From a virus: a stretch of 59,557 nt of DNA. Positions 23,414 to 31,092 of the stretch are shown here, piece by piece. The DNA lies in the IMG/VR virus record IMGVR_UViG_3300043331_000269, positions 1 to 59,557 of that record. One strand, written 5' to 3'. A program made the position numbers and the translations under genes. Each line of letters begins with the position of its first letter. Position 1 is the first letter of the stretch. The notes below the pieces were generated by a model. That model was given only the letters and a program-made list of their open reading frames with translations, was not told the DNA's origin and searched no databases.

Positions 23414-23707
23414 TTACCGCAGGGCGACGCGGGCAGAAGCTGCCAGCGTCTTCGGACAATCTGGCGCATGCAGCAGGGGACGTGAAGGCACCGGGGAGTA
23501 ATTGACCCACTTTGTACTACGCACCGACTCGAAGCACATCGGGCAACTGAAGTCGCCAGGGCCGTTGGGATCGTCCTCGAACGGGAAGTCCGGGGTTCCC
23601 TCCACAGCTTCAACCAGCCTCAGCAGCGCCTCCTCCAACCGCTGGACCCGCGCGCGTAGGCTGCCATTCTCCCGCCGCAGCGAATCGATCAGCCCTCTTG
23701 CGTTCAT
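23414..23707 (-). CDS. Coiled coil plus CxxC protein
   Basis: 97 residues. N-terminal coiled coil (IDSLRRENGSLRARVQRLEE), then FSCPMCFESV and a second CP pair near the end, a likely zinc knuckle. Coupled by ATGA. Last gene of the early block. Confidence 0.65.
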   Translation of the reverse strand: MNARGLIDSLRRENGSLRARVQRLEEALLRLVEAVEGTPDFPFEDDPNGPGDFSCPMCFESVRSTKWVNYSPVPSRPLLHAPDCPKTLAASARVALR

Positions 23708-24054
23708 CTGTCCTCCAGCTTCGATGCCTCGGCGCGGAGGTAGATGGCCGACGCCTTGTGTGTCATCGCCTCCAGTGCCTGCGCGTTCGGGTTGGATGCG
23801 ATGCTGTCGTGCCAGGTAGCCGCCCTCTCTAGCCCCTCACGGATTCCGCGGGAGTGAGAGTCGTCCGGCGGTACCCGATCGTCGAAGTCGGGATCGCTCT
23901 TGCGCCGCTGCGGCCCTTCGCCCGGAGGCATGCATCCGTAGCAGACCGGGAAGGCCCACTTCCGACGGGTGTACTCGACCTCGGCCTTCTCGCACACGCC
24001 GCACACGGTCCGCCCGCCCACTGTCTTGTCGCCCGGCTTGGTGTTGTCGGTCAT
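23704..24054 (-). CDS. CxxC protein
   Basis: 116 residues. TVCGVCEKAEV and VCYGCMPPGEG make a four-Cys zinc ribbon in the first 60 residues; the rest is helical. TGATG coupling with the upstream gene. Confidence 0.65.
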   Translation of the reverse strand: MTDNTKPGDKTVGGRTVCGVCEKAEVEYTRRKWAFPVCYGCMPPGEGPQRRKSDPDFDDRVPPDDSHSRGIREGLERAATWHDSIASNPNAQALEAMTHKASAIYLRAEASKLEDR

Positions 24055-24368
24055 CAGTCCCAACTTGGCATCAAGCGCTCGTCGCAACGCCGACGCCCGC
24101 CGTTGTTATCGCAGTTATGGAGGCCGCAGTAGCTGCAAAGCCACCTCCCGTAAGCGTCCAGGAATCCACCGAAGTCTTCCTTTCCACCTTGCGTGCAGTC
24201 GCACCAGATATGAACGAGGACCGCGTTGGGAGGATCGGGCACTAGGCCGTTGAAGGCCTCCGTGCGCGGCATGTTCGACATCTTCCGTTTGCAGGCAGGA
24301 CAGAAGACGTGAATCCGACCAGGACGCAGCTTCGCGAATCCGGCGTAGGGGAGGGCCTTGCCTCTCAT
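24054..24368 (-). CDS. CxxC protein with two Cys pairs
   Basis: 104 residues. FCPACKRKM, IWCDC and LCSYCGLHNC suggest two zinc sites. Next to an HNH gene but lacking nuclease motifs. Unknown. Confidence 0.65.
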   Translation of the reverse strand: MRGKALPYAGFAKLRPGRIHVFCPACKRKMSNMPRTEAFNGLVPDPPNAVLVHIWCDCTQGGKEDFGGFLDAYGRWLCSYCGLHNCDNNGGRRRCDERLMPSWD

Positions 24369-24811
24369 CTCTCGACCCCCTTTCGGCTCCGAAGTCGGAG
24401 CTTCACGTCAGCCCGACCGCAAGCCCGGCACTGACGCCTGTAGGTGCCTAGCCGGAGATACCGATACGTGTTTTCCGGTGTGAATTCATGGCCACGAGCG
24501 CAGTGCGTCTTTGCAGCGGCCACTGCCGAAGGCCCTGTGCCTCGCAGGACGTTGACGCGGTTCGTGACGGCTTCTAAGTGATCCGGGTTAACGCAGGACG
24601 GCACACGGCACTTGTGATCGATCTGGAGGCCCGCCGGGATTGCCCCTACGTGCATCTCGTACGAAACACGATGCACCCTGTGCTGACGCCCCGCTAGGTA
24701 AAAGTACCCATAGCCTTTGGGGCTGAGGCACCCCATCCAGTACCAGCACTCCGAGAAAGGAATGCGCTCAATGTAACCTTGGAATCGCTCGGCGATCGGC
24801 ACTACCTTCAT
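24365..24811 (-). CDS. HNH homing endonuclease
   Basis: 148 residues. CWYWMGCLSPKGYGYFYLAG, VHRVSYEMHVGAIPAG, IDHKCRVPSCVNPDHLEAVT, then the zinc ribbon THCARGHEFTPENT with CRACGRA. All HNH residues are present. ATGA couplings on both sides show neat insertion into the operon. Confidence 0.87.
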   Translation of the reverse strand: MKVVPIAERFQGYIERIPFSECWYWMGCLSPKGYGYFYLAGRQHRVHRVSYEMHVGAIPAGLQIDHKCRVPSCVNPDHLEAVTNRVNVLRGTGPSAVAAAKTHCARGHEFTPENTYRYLRLGTYRRQCRACGRADVKLRLRSRKGVER

Positions 24812-25383
24812 TTGGGGGCCGCCTCGGCGAGGGCGCGGAGCTCACGCCCGTAGAACTCGCTCGCCGTCACCTTGCGGCTCTCCATGAACTTCGCCGCCTC
24901 CTCAAACGCCTCTCTGCGGGCCTGCTGGCGGGCGGAGTCCACGATGTCGGCGTGCCACGCGCAGATGTCGCCCTTGCGGTCGTAGTTGCAGGAGCACTTG
25001 AGCTGGTCGTGCATGGCCGCGATGTGGTCGGCGTGCGACTGGCAGTCGAGCGCGCCCAGCTCCTCGCCTCGCTTCTGCGCCTCCTCCATCTCTGCCTCCA
25101 CCGCCTGGAGACGCTCCCGCAGGCGTGCGATTTCAGCGCGATCGAACTCACGCGCCGTGTCGCCGTCCGTCTTGATCTTGCGCAGGATGCAGTTGTCCTG
25201 AGATGCCTTTTGGAGACGCTCCTGGAGGGCAACGGCCAGATCCATGCGGCGACGCTCCAAGCACGGGAACTGCGTGCCACACGTCCAGCACTCGCCTTCG
25301 TAATCGCAGGTGTGCTTGGGCTCCTCATCGCGAATCCGCCGGAGCTCCACCACCACCTGCTCGTCAGTCAGTCTCTCGCTCAT
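24808..25383 (-). CDS. Long coiled-coil protein with Cys clusters
   Basis: 191 residues. N-terminal CDYEGECWTCGTQFPC cluster, then a coiled coil of about 60 residues (FDRAEIARLRERLQAVEAEM), and a second CSCNYDRKGDICAWH cluster. Start MSERLTDEQ overlaps the upstream stop (ATGA). Unknown. Confidence 0.65.
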   Translation of the reverse strand: MSERLTDEQVVVELRRIRDEEPKHTCDYEGECWTCGTQFPCLERRRMDLAVALQERLQKASQDNCILRKIKTDGDTAREFDRAEIARLRERLQAVEAEMEEAQKRGEELGALDCQSHADHIAAMHDQLKCSCNYDRKGDICAWHADIVDSARQQARREAFEEAAKFMESRKVTASEFYGRELRALAEAAPK

Positions 25384-25685
25384 CGGTAATCGCTCCACCC
25401 TGAAGCCCAGTCCGGTACTTCTACTCCGAGCGCTCGCGCTGCACGTCGAGCACGCTTCTGCGCCTCGCCCGTTATCACCTCAGGACACATCAGCGCTGCC
25501 TCTCTCTGACGTGTACGTGTGTTCCGGTAGTACCTGCGCCGTACTGCGTTGTCCTCGTGCGAATACTTCCGGCACATGCGGCGGAACTGACGCTGCTCCT
25601 CGCTGCCCTCTACGAAGCCATCGGGATCGCGCCCGTTGACTCGTAGCGGTTGAGTGTCTGGTTGGACCGTGGGCTGGGTGCTCAT
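25380..25685 (-). CDS. Basic hypothetical protein
   Basis: 101 residues, very Arg-rich (RQFRRMCRKYSHEDNAVRRR and following), ending with a helix of RARRAARALG type. Could bind nucleic acid. Coupled by ATGA. Confidence 0.6.
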   Translation of the reverse strand: MSTQPTVQPDTQPLRVNGRDPDGFVEGSEEQRQFRRMCRKYSHEDNAVRRRYYRNTRTRQREAALMCPEVITGEAQKRARRAARALGVEVPDWASGWSDYR

Positions 25686-25945
25686 GCGAAGTCGCCGTCC
25701 GTGGCGCCCAGCGCGTTGAGCCGATCTACGGCGACGCGGGCCTCGGCGAACACGCGCCGCGTCTCGGCCTCCGATGTCCCGCCCTTGATCCGGCGTATGA
25801 CCTTGGAGCGCTTGACGCCCTCGCCGCCGGCCTTGGGCACCCACTGGAAGATCCCGACGCTGAAGCTCTCTCGGCCCGACCACTCAGCGCCCGGCGCGCA
25901 TGCCCCGTCAAAGTCCCACTCGTACGGCTTAGGATCAGCCTTCAA
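25682..25945 (-). CDS. Hypothetical protein
   Basis: 87 residues from TTG with GGGAGG at 6 bases, overlapping the upstream stop as TTGA; a good example of TTG starts here. Beta-rich start (SFSVGIFQWVPKA), then a basic segment (KRSKVIRRIKGG) and a helix. Unknown. Confidence 0.6.
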   Translation of the reverse strand: MKADPKPYEWDFDGACAPGAEWSGRESFSVGIFQWVPKAGGEGVKRSKVIRRIKGGTSEAETRRVFAEARVAVDRLNALGATDGDFA

Positions 25946-26373
25946 GCCCTGCCTCCCTTCATGGACTCTACCGGCTCCGCGGATAGCGCAGCCACAAGCG
26001 CAAGCGTCAGTGCGTGCGCTCTAGGGTCCGCTGAGTCAGGATCTCCCTGTACTGCATCGCTCCAGACCATCGTTCGTCCGTTCAGCCGGCCCGTGCTGGC
26101 GCTCGACGTCTCGAACTGGTGGATGTCCCAGGCGTCGATCCTCCCCGCCTTCCGGAGCTCCTCCGCTGCGGAGATGGCGGCCGCGACGTCGGTGGAGTAC
26201 GGCTTCGGACCCGCTCGTCGCACGTCCAGTGCGGTGACGGATCCGTCCGAGTAGAACGGGTTCGGGTCGTAGATGCGCACCCGCTCTGTGCTCCCGGACA
26301 GCCTCACGTTTCGGCCGAGACCCATCAGCTCCGCGAGCTTCGCGTCCAGCTCCGGTCCTGCCTTCTCACTCAT
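25942..26373 (-). CDS. Phage ABA-sandwich domain protein, second copy
   Basis: 143 residues. ELDAKLAELMGLG, PYSTDVAAAISAAEEL and DPRAHALTLALVAALSA follow the same order as the 12313-12708 product. Family of unknown function. Coupled to the helicase-loader gene by ATGA. Confidence 0.7.
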   Translation of the reverse strand: MSEKAGPELDAKLAELMGLGRNVRLSGSTERVRIYDPNPFYSDGSVTALDVRRAGPKPYSTDVAAAISAAEELRKAGRIDAWDIHQFETSSASTGRLNGRTMVWSDAVQGDPDSADPRAHALTLALVAALSAEPVESMKGGRA

Positions 26374-26744
26374 CGCAGATCCTCCACCGGCTCCGGAGCG
26401 TCGGCAGGGATCAGCCCGCGCTCCACTAGGGCCGCCTTAAGCTGGCCCATCTGCTGCTTGTGGTTCTCCCGCCTCGTCTCCAGCTCGGCCGGGCTGACCG
26501 CCGGCAGGGCCTTGACCGGCGGGGCGTACTCGTCCGCGTAGGAGATCAGCGAGGCCGGCGTCGGAAACCACTTCTCGTACCGCAGCGCCTCGTCCACCGC
26601 GTAGGCGAACTCTGCGTCAGACATGTAGTCCAAGATCCGCCGGTACACCTGGGACCGGGCGCCCTTGACCGCCGGCTCCTCGTCCGCGTTCGGGAACGTC
26701 ACCGCCAGTTGCGCCATGCCCGCCTTGAATGCCGCGTCGGTCAT
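26370..26744 (-). CDS. Helicase loader candidate (G39P/P-like)
   Basis: 124 residues. LAVTFPNADEEPAVKGARSQ, YMSDAEFAYAVDEALRYEKW and FPTPASLISYAD match the helical pattern of small phage helicase loaders (SPP1 G39P type). The C-terminus is charged and flexible. It should bring the host replicative helicase to the origin (family knowledge). It overlaps the initiator-like gene by ATGA, the usual initiator-loader pairing. Confidence 0.6.
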   Translation of the reverse strand: MTDAAFKAGMAQLAVTFPNADEEPAVKGARSQVYRRILDYMSDAEFAYAVDEALRYEKWFPTPASLISYADEYAPPVKALPAVSPAELETRRENHKQQMGQLKAALVERGLIPADAPEPVEDLR

Positions 26745-27478
26745 ACGGTCCCGTCTCCCTTCAGCCCGCCCTCAACCAGCGCCCTCATGCCGTCCGTCCG
26801 CTGCCTCGCTCGAGCGCTGGCGGGTGCCGCTCGTGGCTGCGCCCCGAAGTTGGCGACCTTGGACGACAAGCACTTCGCCACGTTCAGGAACTCGATCGGG
26901 GTCTCTTCCATGTAGGCCCGGAGGGCGGGCCTGGTCCGTGCCCATCCGTACTGCTTCGCTACCGGCTTGACCTGCGCGAAGAACTGCTGCGGGGGGTTCG
27001 CCCCGTACACCGCCTTGAAGTCGTCCGCCGCTTCCCGGTTCCAGTCGGTGGCCGTGACGACCGGGACGAGAGCGAGGGCCGGCGGCGAAGCCGGCGGGAT
27101 CTGTCTCTCCTCTCCCTCTGTCTCTCCCTCTGTCTCTGGGGTAGCAACATGCACGCAAGGCGCTAGCGTGGCGCTAGCAACATCGAGAGACCCTGACAGG
27201 AACTTGTTTTGGATCAGCGCGTTCACCGCTGATACCGCCTCCGCCTCGGAGCAACGGAGGCGGAACGCGAGATCGGCCGGGTCATCTGGTAGGGATCCGT
27301 CTTCGGTCTCGGAGGCGATCAGCCACAGGCGGGGGGCCAGCGCCTGGGCGGAGAGGGGGAGGGACAGGAACGCGCGGTCCTCAAGGAGCCCGCGGTGCAA
27401 CTTGATCCACGGCGGACGCCGCGCTTTGTAGTGCTGGAACTTGTCCCAGTTCCGAACCGACAAACTCACGAATGGCAC
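26741..27478 (-). CDS. Replication initiator candidate (lambda O / DnaD-type)
   Basis: 245 residues. N-terminal winged-helix-type region (NWDKFQHYKARRPPWIKLHR; FRLRCSEAEAVSAVNALIQN), a Pro/Glu linker, then a C-terminal domain with WARTRPALRAYMEETP. This is the layout of phage replisome organisers, which bind the origin and recruit a helicase loader. The GTG at 27478 lacks a good ribosome site. With no phage polymerase or helicase, host replisome use is inferred. The origin may lie within this gene, as in lambda. Confidence 0.6.
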   Translation of the reverse strand: MPFVSLSVRNWDKFQHYKARRPPWIKLHRGLLEDRAFLSLPLSAQALAPRLWLIASETEDGSLPDDPADLAFRLRCSEAEAVSAVNALIQNKFLSGSLDVASATLAPCVHVATPETEGETEGEERQIPPASPPALALVPVVTATDWNREAADDFKAVYGANPPQQFFAQVKPVAKQYGWARTRPALRAYMEETPIEFLNVAKCLSSKVANFGAQPRAAPASARARQRTDGMRALVEGGLKGDGTV

Positions 27479-27515
27479 CGTGCGTGCATTCGTGGTCCTG
27501 TGAGACGGGGCGACG

Positions 27516-27524
27516 TGGTAGAAT
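27516..27524 (+). promoter_or_regulatory. Extended -10 promoter for small RNA
   Basis: TGgTAGAAT, with the hexamer at 27519-27524 in a palindrome GTAGA-A-TCTAC. No clear -35. Its transcript would be about 70 bases and end at the terminator 27570-27598. Confidence 0.5.
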
Positions 27525-27529
27525 CTACG

Positions 27530-27598
27530 TCGATCAAGGACTCTCCTCCTTGGTCCTCCCGCCTCAAAGGCGCCCCCTAGCCGGGGCGCTTTTCTTTT
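27530..27598 (+). ncRNA. Candidate small RNA with anti-Shine-Dalgarno sequence
   Basis: About 69 bases from the extended -10 promoter to the U tract. A hairpin CAAGGA-6-TCCTTG exposes or sequesters CTCCTCCTT, which contains CCTCCTT, the 3' end of bacterial 16S rRNA. A terminator stem follows. It lies antisense to the leader upstream of the replication genes. Existence is inferred from promoter and terminator. Confidence 0.45.
27570..27598 (+). terminator. Rho-independent terminator (strong on +, weak on -)
   Basis: Stem GCGCCCC/GGGGCGC with loop CTAGCC, then TTTTCTTTT. On the minus strand the same stem is followed only by TTTG, so it would be leaky there, acting as an attenuator before the replication genes. 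Confidence 0.8.
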
Positions 27599-27622
27599 CA
27601 GCGGGCTACGCGAACAGGGTCC

Positions 27623-27650
27623 ATTCTACACCATGGGAGGGACGAGTCTA
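27623..27650 (-). promoter_or_regulatory. Possible promoter of replication operon
   Basis: -35-like TAGACT (650-645), 16-base spacer, -10 TAGAAT (628-623) on the minus strand. The transcript would meet the terminator hairpin about 20 bases after its start. Confidence 0.4.
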
Positions 27651-27654
27651 CGAT

Positions 27655-27867
27655 TTACTTGATCGGCCTGAACTCACCACACCAGTCCTCTAGATCCACG
27701 GCCGGGCGCTCCGTGGTCGTCTCCCTCTCGGTGTAGCCGTCACGCTCGTAGTGGCGAACGTAGGCGACGGGCGGGAAGCGCCGGCACACGAGGCCCCCGT
27801 ACATGACCACTGCGTGAAAAACGCACGTGGCGCAACTGTCGGCGGTGCTACTATCCTGCTCAGCCAT
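27655..27867 (-). CDS. CxxC protein, DUF-type phage zinc protein
   Basis: 70 residues, ATG behind GGGGGG. CATCVFHAV, CRRFPPVAYV and a final DWCGEFRP reproduce a layout common in small phage proteins of unknown role; four Cys likely bind zinc. Confidence 0.65.
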   Translation of the reverse strand: MAEQDSSTADSCATCVFHAVVMYGGLVCRRFPPVAYVRHYERDGYTERETTTERPAVDLEDWCGEFRPIK

Positions 27868-27956
27868 GGTGCTGACCCCCCTTAGTGCTGTGGTGAGGAA
27901 CTGGGTCGGAGCCCATCCGATCCGGTTCCGCTAGTATCCCCGTAGGCTGTGCCGCA

Positions 27957-28118
27957 TCAGGACCGCGCACGAAGCCTCCGCTCGTGGATCTCACGGTGGC
28001 GGACCCACGCTGACTTCTGTCGCTGGTACATGCCGGTCCTGCCCCAGCCGCAACTGCAAAAGCCCCAGGCCACGCCTTCGCGGTCGATCGCTTCCGGCAT
28101 CCACTGGTGCTCAGCCAC
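27957..28118 (-). CDS. Small CxC protein (too short for usual calling)
   Basis: 53 residues from GTG: MAEHQWMPEAIDREG onward, with AWGFCSCGWGRTGMY and a C-terminal HREIHERR, a likely zinc site. Overlaps the upstream stop. Chosen over the low-complexity frame 27860-28123 because of composition and Cys/His layout. The 89 bases after it hold no gene. Confidence 0.55.
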   Translation of the reverse strand: MAEHQWMPEAIDREGVAWGFCSCGWGRTGMYQRQKSAWVRHREIHERRLRARS

Positions 28119-28281
28119 GGCACTTCACCAGCGGCGGGTCAGCCTCTACGAACTCCTCGCACGGGCAGTCCTCTTCATCGCACCACTGGTCAAAGCTGCC
28201 GTGTCGGCTCTTGGCGTGATCGCACCAGTCGCAGAAGGTGTCAGTCACGGGCGTCTCGTTCTTCGAACAAGCCTCACGCAT
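28111..28281 (-). CDS. Small Cys-rich protein
   Basis: 56 residues, MREACSKNETPVTDT start, with CDWCDHAKSRHG and CDEEDCPCEEF. Acidic zinc-type protein. It overlaps the HNH gene end by eight bases; GTG at 28248 is an alternative start. Confidence 0.55.
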   Translation of the reverse strand: MREACSKNETPVTDTFCDWCDHAKSRHGSFDQWCDEEDCPCEEFVEADPPLVKCRG

Positions 28282-29140
28282 TTCGTGCCGCCCTTCTCTT
28301 CGCCCTGGTCCTGGCGTCTGCCGCCCTGTGGCATCCACGGCAGACACGCCAGCCGGAGGGATAGACCATCAGGTTCCCTGCCGCCAATTCGTGCCCGTTG
28401 CGGCAATGGGTTCTTGTCGGGTCAACGGTTCGCTTGGTCGGTCCGGCGATGAAGGCGTGGTCGTTGGAGGCGTGGGCTTGCGCGAAAACGCGACAGATTC
28501 CACAGCGGCGACGGTCACGCTTCCGGGTCTTTCCCCACGCGCTGCGGCAGAGACGGCAGTCCCGTCGCCCAGAGGACCGTACGGGAGCGTCAGCTAGGGC
28601 GTGGCCCTTGGCGCACACGCTCCGTGGAGTACGTAGTTCGCGGTGCATCGCGGCGTGATCCTCCGGCCGGAGCGCCTGGAGATGCGCCGGATTGACGCAG
28701 GAGGGCACACCGCAGCGGTGATGAACCTCAGTCCCGGGCCCGACAGAGACCCCATTCGCGATGGAATACGCGAACCGATGCGCGTACATCTGGGCTCCGT
28801 CCACGCTGAATTTGCCGTACCCGAGCGGCACACTGGCTCCGGACCAGAGCCAACACCCGGGGGCGTCGGGCAGCTTCTCAACGCGGGACCAGAAGCGAGC
28901 GAGCACCCGCGCTCGCTCGTAGGACGGAGAGCCCTTATAGTATGGCCCCCGGCGGCGTGGCCTCTTCGGGTTCGCGCAGTCCTTGGATGCGTACTTTCTC
29001 TGCCGGCCGGACAGCAGGCGTCCGCAGCCGCACGCACACGCGGGCATGGCAGCCATCAGGATGGCTATGGCAACGTCTGCGGCGGTCGCAGGCGAGCCGT
29101 TCGCGTCCCATCCAGGGTCACCCTGCAGAAGCGTGCTCAC
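28274..29140 (-). CDS. HNH endonuclease with two C-terminal zinc ribbons
   Basis: 288 residues from GTG overlapping the upstream stop. Residues 33-50 contain a Cys cluster (CACGCGRLLSG), then FWSRVEKLPDAPGCWLWSG, HRFAYSIANGV, EVHHRCGVPSCVNPAHLQAL (HNH). Then come two ribbons, CAKGHALADAP..CRLCRSA and THCRNGHELAAGN..CRGCHRA. The first 31 residues differ from the relatives and may be a captured gene start or a non-native start; MAAMPACACG is an alternative start. About twice the size of its relatives. Confidence 0.82.
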   Translation of the reverse strand: MSTLLQGDPGWDANGSPATAADVAIAILMAAMPACACGCGRLLSGRQRKYASKDCANPKRPRRRGPYYKGSPSYERARVLARFWSRVEKLPDAPGCWLWSGASVPLGYGKFSVDGAQMYAHRFAYSIANGVSVGPGTEVHHRCGVPSCVNPAHLQALRPEDHAAMHRELRTPRSVCAKGHALADAPVRSSGRRDCRLCRSAWGKTRKRDRRRCGICRVFAQAHASNDHAFIAGPTKRTVDPTRTHCRNGHELAAGNLMVYPSGWRVCRGCHRAADARTRAKRRAARNA

Positions 29141-29391
29141 GCTGCGCTCCCGGCCTTGCCGGCCTTCCGCTGGCGGCGCAGCAACTGCTCGTTCTTGGCG
29201 ACCTTGGACAGCACGCCGCGCGCACCGTAGGCGACCCACGAGCAGTTAGTTTGGCGGAGCGTTCCCAGGCGATGGATGACCGCCTCCAGTTCGCGGTCGG
29301 TACAGCCGGCGATGACGTCCATCATCGCCCGGCAGGCGAGGTACACCTTCCGGCGCCCAGCGTTCCACGGCAGCGGCGATGGCTTCCTCAT
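29137..29391 (-). CDS. Hypothetical helical protein
   Basis: 84 residues, strongly basic at both ends (MRKPSPLPWNAGRRK; LLRRQRKAGKAG), ATGA coupling to the NinG-like gene. Possibly a recombination accessory by position. Confidence 0.6.
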   Translation of the reverse strand: MRKPSPLPWNAGRRKVYLACRAMMDVIAGCTDRELEAVIHRLGTLRQTNCSWVAYGARGVLSKVAKNEQLLRRQRKAGKAGSAA

Positions 29392-30395
29392 TCGATCCCT
29401 CTCGCGGCGGCCGGCGCCGCCAGTCCGTGCTTCTCCATGTACAGCGCCTCGTACTCCGCCCCGGAGGGATCGCGGTTCAGCGCTGCGATCAGCTCCCGGA
29501 CTTCATGGGTGCGCCATTGCTTGTCCCGGGACGTCCGGGCGACGGCCGCTTGGAACTGCTCGATGCCGAACCGCTCCACGTATCGGCGGACGAACTCGGG
29601 CGTGTTCCCGCAGAGCCCCTTGTTGCAGTGGGCATCTTGAACGAAAACCACGAGCGGGTCGAAGAGGAGCGCGCCCGTCCTGCCCGGGAACATGTGGCCG
29701 GCTTGGCGCTTCCCGGCTCGGATGTCCTCGTCCGTCAGGACCCGATCGCAGGTGAAGCAGACGTTCCCGTCTCGGCGGTAGATGTAGGCCCTAAACTTGG
29801 CCCACAGCGTCCGCTTCGCCTTGCCCAAGTCCGACTCCCGCATCCCGATGGGCTTCTTATCGGAGCGGGTCTTTCGCTTGGGCTCGTAGCCGGGGCAGGA
29901 CGCGCAGCGTGAGCAGGCCGGATCGGGCTGCGCTCCCGGGCCGGTGGCATGACGGCTGTACGGGTGCGCGCAGTGACGACACTTGGGCATCAGCTTGCGC
30001 TTCGTCCTCGCGGGGGCAGACTTGCGGGCGACGGCCGGCGGCGGGCTCTGCCGCGAGAACAGGTCGCACGTGCAGCGCTTGACCCCACACGGGCCGGAGT
30101 CCTTCGGGAAGTTGATGTGCTTGTCGATGCCGTGCTTGCAGATGCACTTCGCGAACGTCACGCGGATCTGCGGCGCCTTCTTCTGCGGAACGATCGCGCG
30201 GACTACGGAGCGGAGGGGACGATAGACGAAGCACCGGGCCGGACCGCACTTCAGGCAGTCCTGCCGGCCGATGATGCCCATGACCTTGGAGAGACGGTGG
30301 CCGCCGATCTTGCAGCCGCACTCGCACTTCGGGCTCCGTTCTATCCTCCGCTTCGGTGCCGGCTCGGGGCGGACGGGCTTCGGCAGGGTGGGCAC
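29388..30395 (-). CDS. NinG/Rap-like recombination nuclease with zinc-rich N-terminus
   Basis: 335 residues from GTG behind GGAG. Residues 20-175 carry four Cys clusters (CECGCKIGGH, CICKHGIDKH, CRHCAHPYSRH, CSRCASCPGY). The C-terminal part KFRAYIYRRDGNVCFTCDRV, RQAGHMFPGRTGALLFDPL, DAHCNKGLCGN and FVRRYVERFG follows the NinG pattern of a zinc-bound HNH-like fold. Lambda NinG aids resolution of recombination joints (family knowledge). The long Cys-rich extension is unusual. It is in the same transcript as ERF and the NinB-like gene. Confidence 0.72.
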   Translation of the reverse strand: MPTLPKPVRPEPAPKRRIERSPKCECGCKIGGHRLSKVMGIIGRQDCLKCGPARCFVYRPLRSVVRAIVPQKKAPQIRVTFAKCICKHGIDKHINFPKDSGPCGVKRCTCDLFSRQSPPPAVARKSAPARTKRKLMPKCRHCAHPYSRHATGPGAQPDPACSRCASCPGYEPKRKTRSDKKPIGMRESDLGKAKRTLWAKFRAYIYRRDGNVCFTCDRVLTDEDIRAGKRQAGHMFPGRTGALLFDPLVVFVQDAHCNKGLCGNTPEFVRRYVERFGIEQFQAAVARTSRDKQWRTHEVRELIAALNRDPSGAEYEALYMEKHGLAAPAAARGIE

Positions 30396-30698
30396 CTAGG
30401 CTCCGGCCCGCATCCCGTTGCGCTTCATGTGCCGCTTCAGCAGGACGACCATGTCCTGCATGAGCGCCACGGCCGCCTTCTTCGTGGGCATGCAGTTCAG
30501 GAATGCAAGCCCCGTCCTCGGGTCGGTCACGCTCCAGCCGTTCGCGTTGATCGAGCGGTGAAGGAAGAGAGGCGCGATGCGGTCCGGGTCCGAATCGGGC
30601 TCGCCCAGGACCTTCCATCCGGACACCCGCTTGCGCTCGACGGAGCCGCCCGACCACCTTGAGTTGTCGATCTCCACGACCGCCTTGACCAGCCTCAT
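30396..30698 (-). CDS. Hypothetical alpha/beta protein
   Basis: 100 residues from ATG overlapping the upstream TGA. Alternating strands (AVVEIDNSRWSGGSVERKR; SINANGWSVTD) then a helix (KKAAVALMQDMVVLLKR). Unknown. Confidence 0.6.
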   Translation of the reverse strand: MRLVKAVVEIDNSRWSGGSVERKRVSGWKVLGEPDSDPDRIAPLFLHRSINANGWSVTDPRTGLAFLNCMPTKKAAVALMQDMVVLLKRHMKRNGMRAGA

Positions 30699-30916
30699 CA
30701 ACCCTCCCTGCGCCCGTCTCCGCGCTCCCTGCGGAACGGCGCGTTAGTTACGGCTGCGGCCACACGGCGCGCCATCCAGGGCCGAAGCCCCCGGCGCCAG
30801 TTCCGGCGACCGCAGTTGACAGCACCCGGCTCCGCTCCGAGCCAAAGCGGACCCGTGAGGGAGCGAAGGGTCAGGACCCCCACGCGGGCTTGCAGGGTGC
30901 TGTCAGCTACGGTCAC
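30698..30916 (-). CDS. Hypothetical basic protein
   Basis: 72 residues from GTG coupled upstream (GTGA). Arg-rich C-terminus (RRNWRRGLRPWMARRVAAAV). Codon positions fit; no motif. Confidence 0.5.
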   Translation of the reverse strand: MTVADSTLQARVGVLTLRSLTGPLWLGAEPGAVNCGRRNWRRGLRPWMARRVAAAVTNAPFRRERGDGRREG

Positions 30917-31092
30917 GATGCGGCTCTCGCAATCAGCCACGCGAGGCACCGCGAGCACGTCACGTTGGGATCAAACTCGGTAGTCTCGGCCGACCGCGGC
31001 GCGCCGCAGACGGCCCGGCCGTAGTAGTAGTCGAACATCCCGTCTTTGGCCGGCCAGCGCACGGGGCCAAAGTGAACTCGCGGCTCTCTCAT
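30913..31092 (-). CDS. Small CxxC protein
   Basis: 59 residues, MREPRVHFGPVRWPAKDG start, with CGAPRSAETTEF and CSRCLAWL, four spaced Cys-type ligands common in phage zinc proteins. ATGA coupling to the NinB-like gene. Confidence 0.6.
   Translation of the reverse strand: MREPRVHFGPVRWPAKDGMFDYYYGRAVCGAPRSAETTEFDPNVTCSRCLAWLIARAAS

Noticed and set aside
27860-28123. 87-residue frame on the minus strand
   Set aside because: Ala/Ser/Gly low-complexity product; the alternative frame 27957-28118 has a Cys/His motif and correct coupling.
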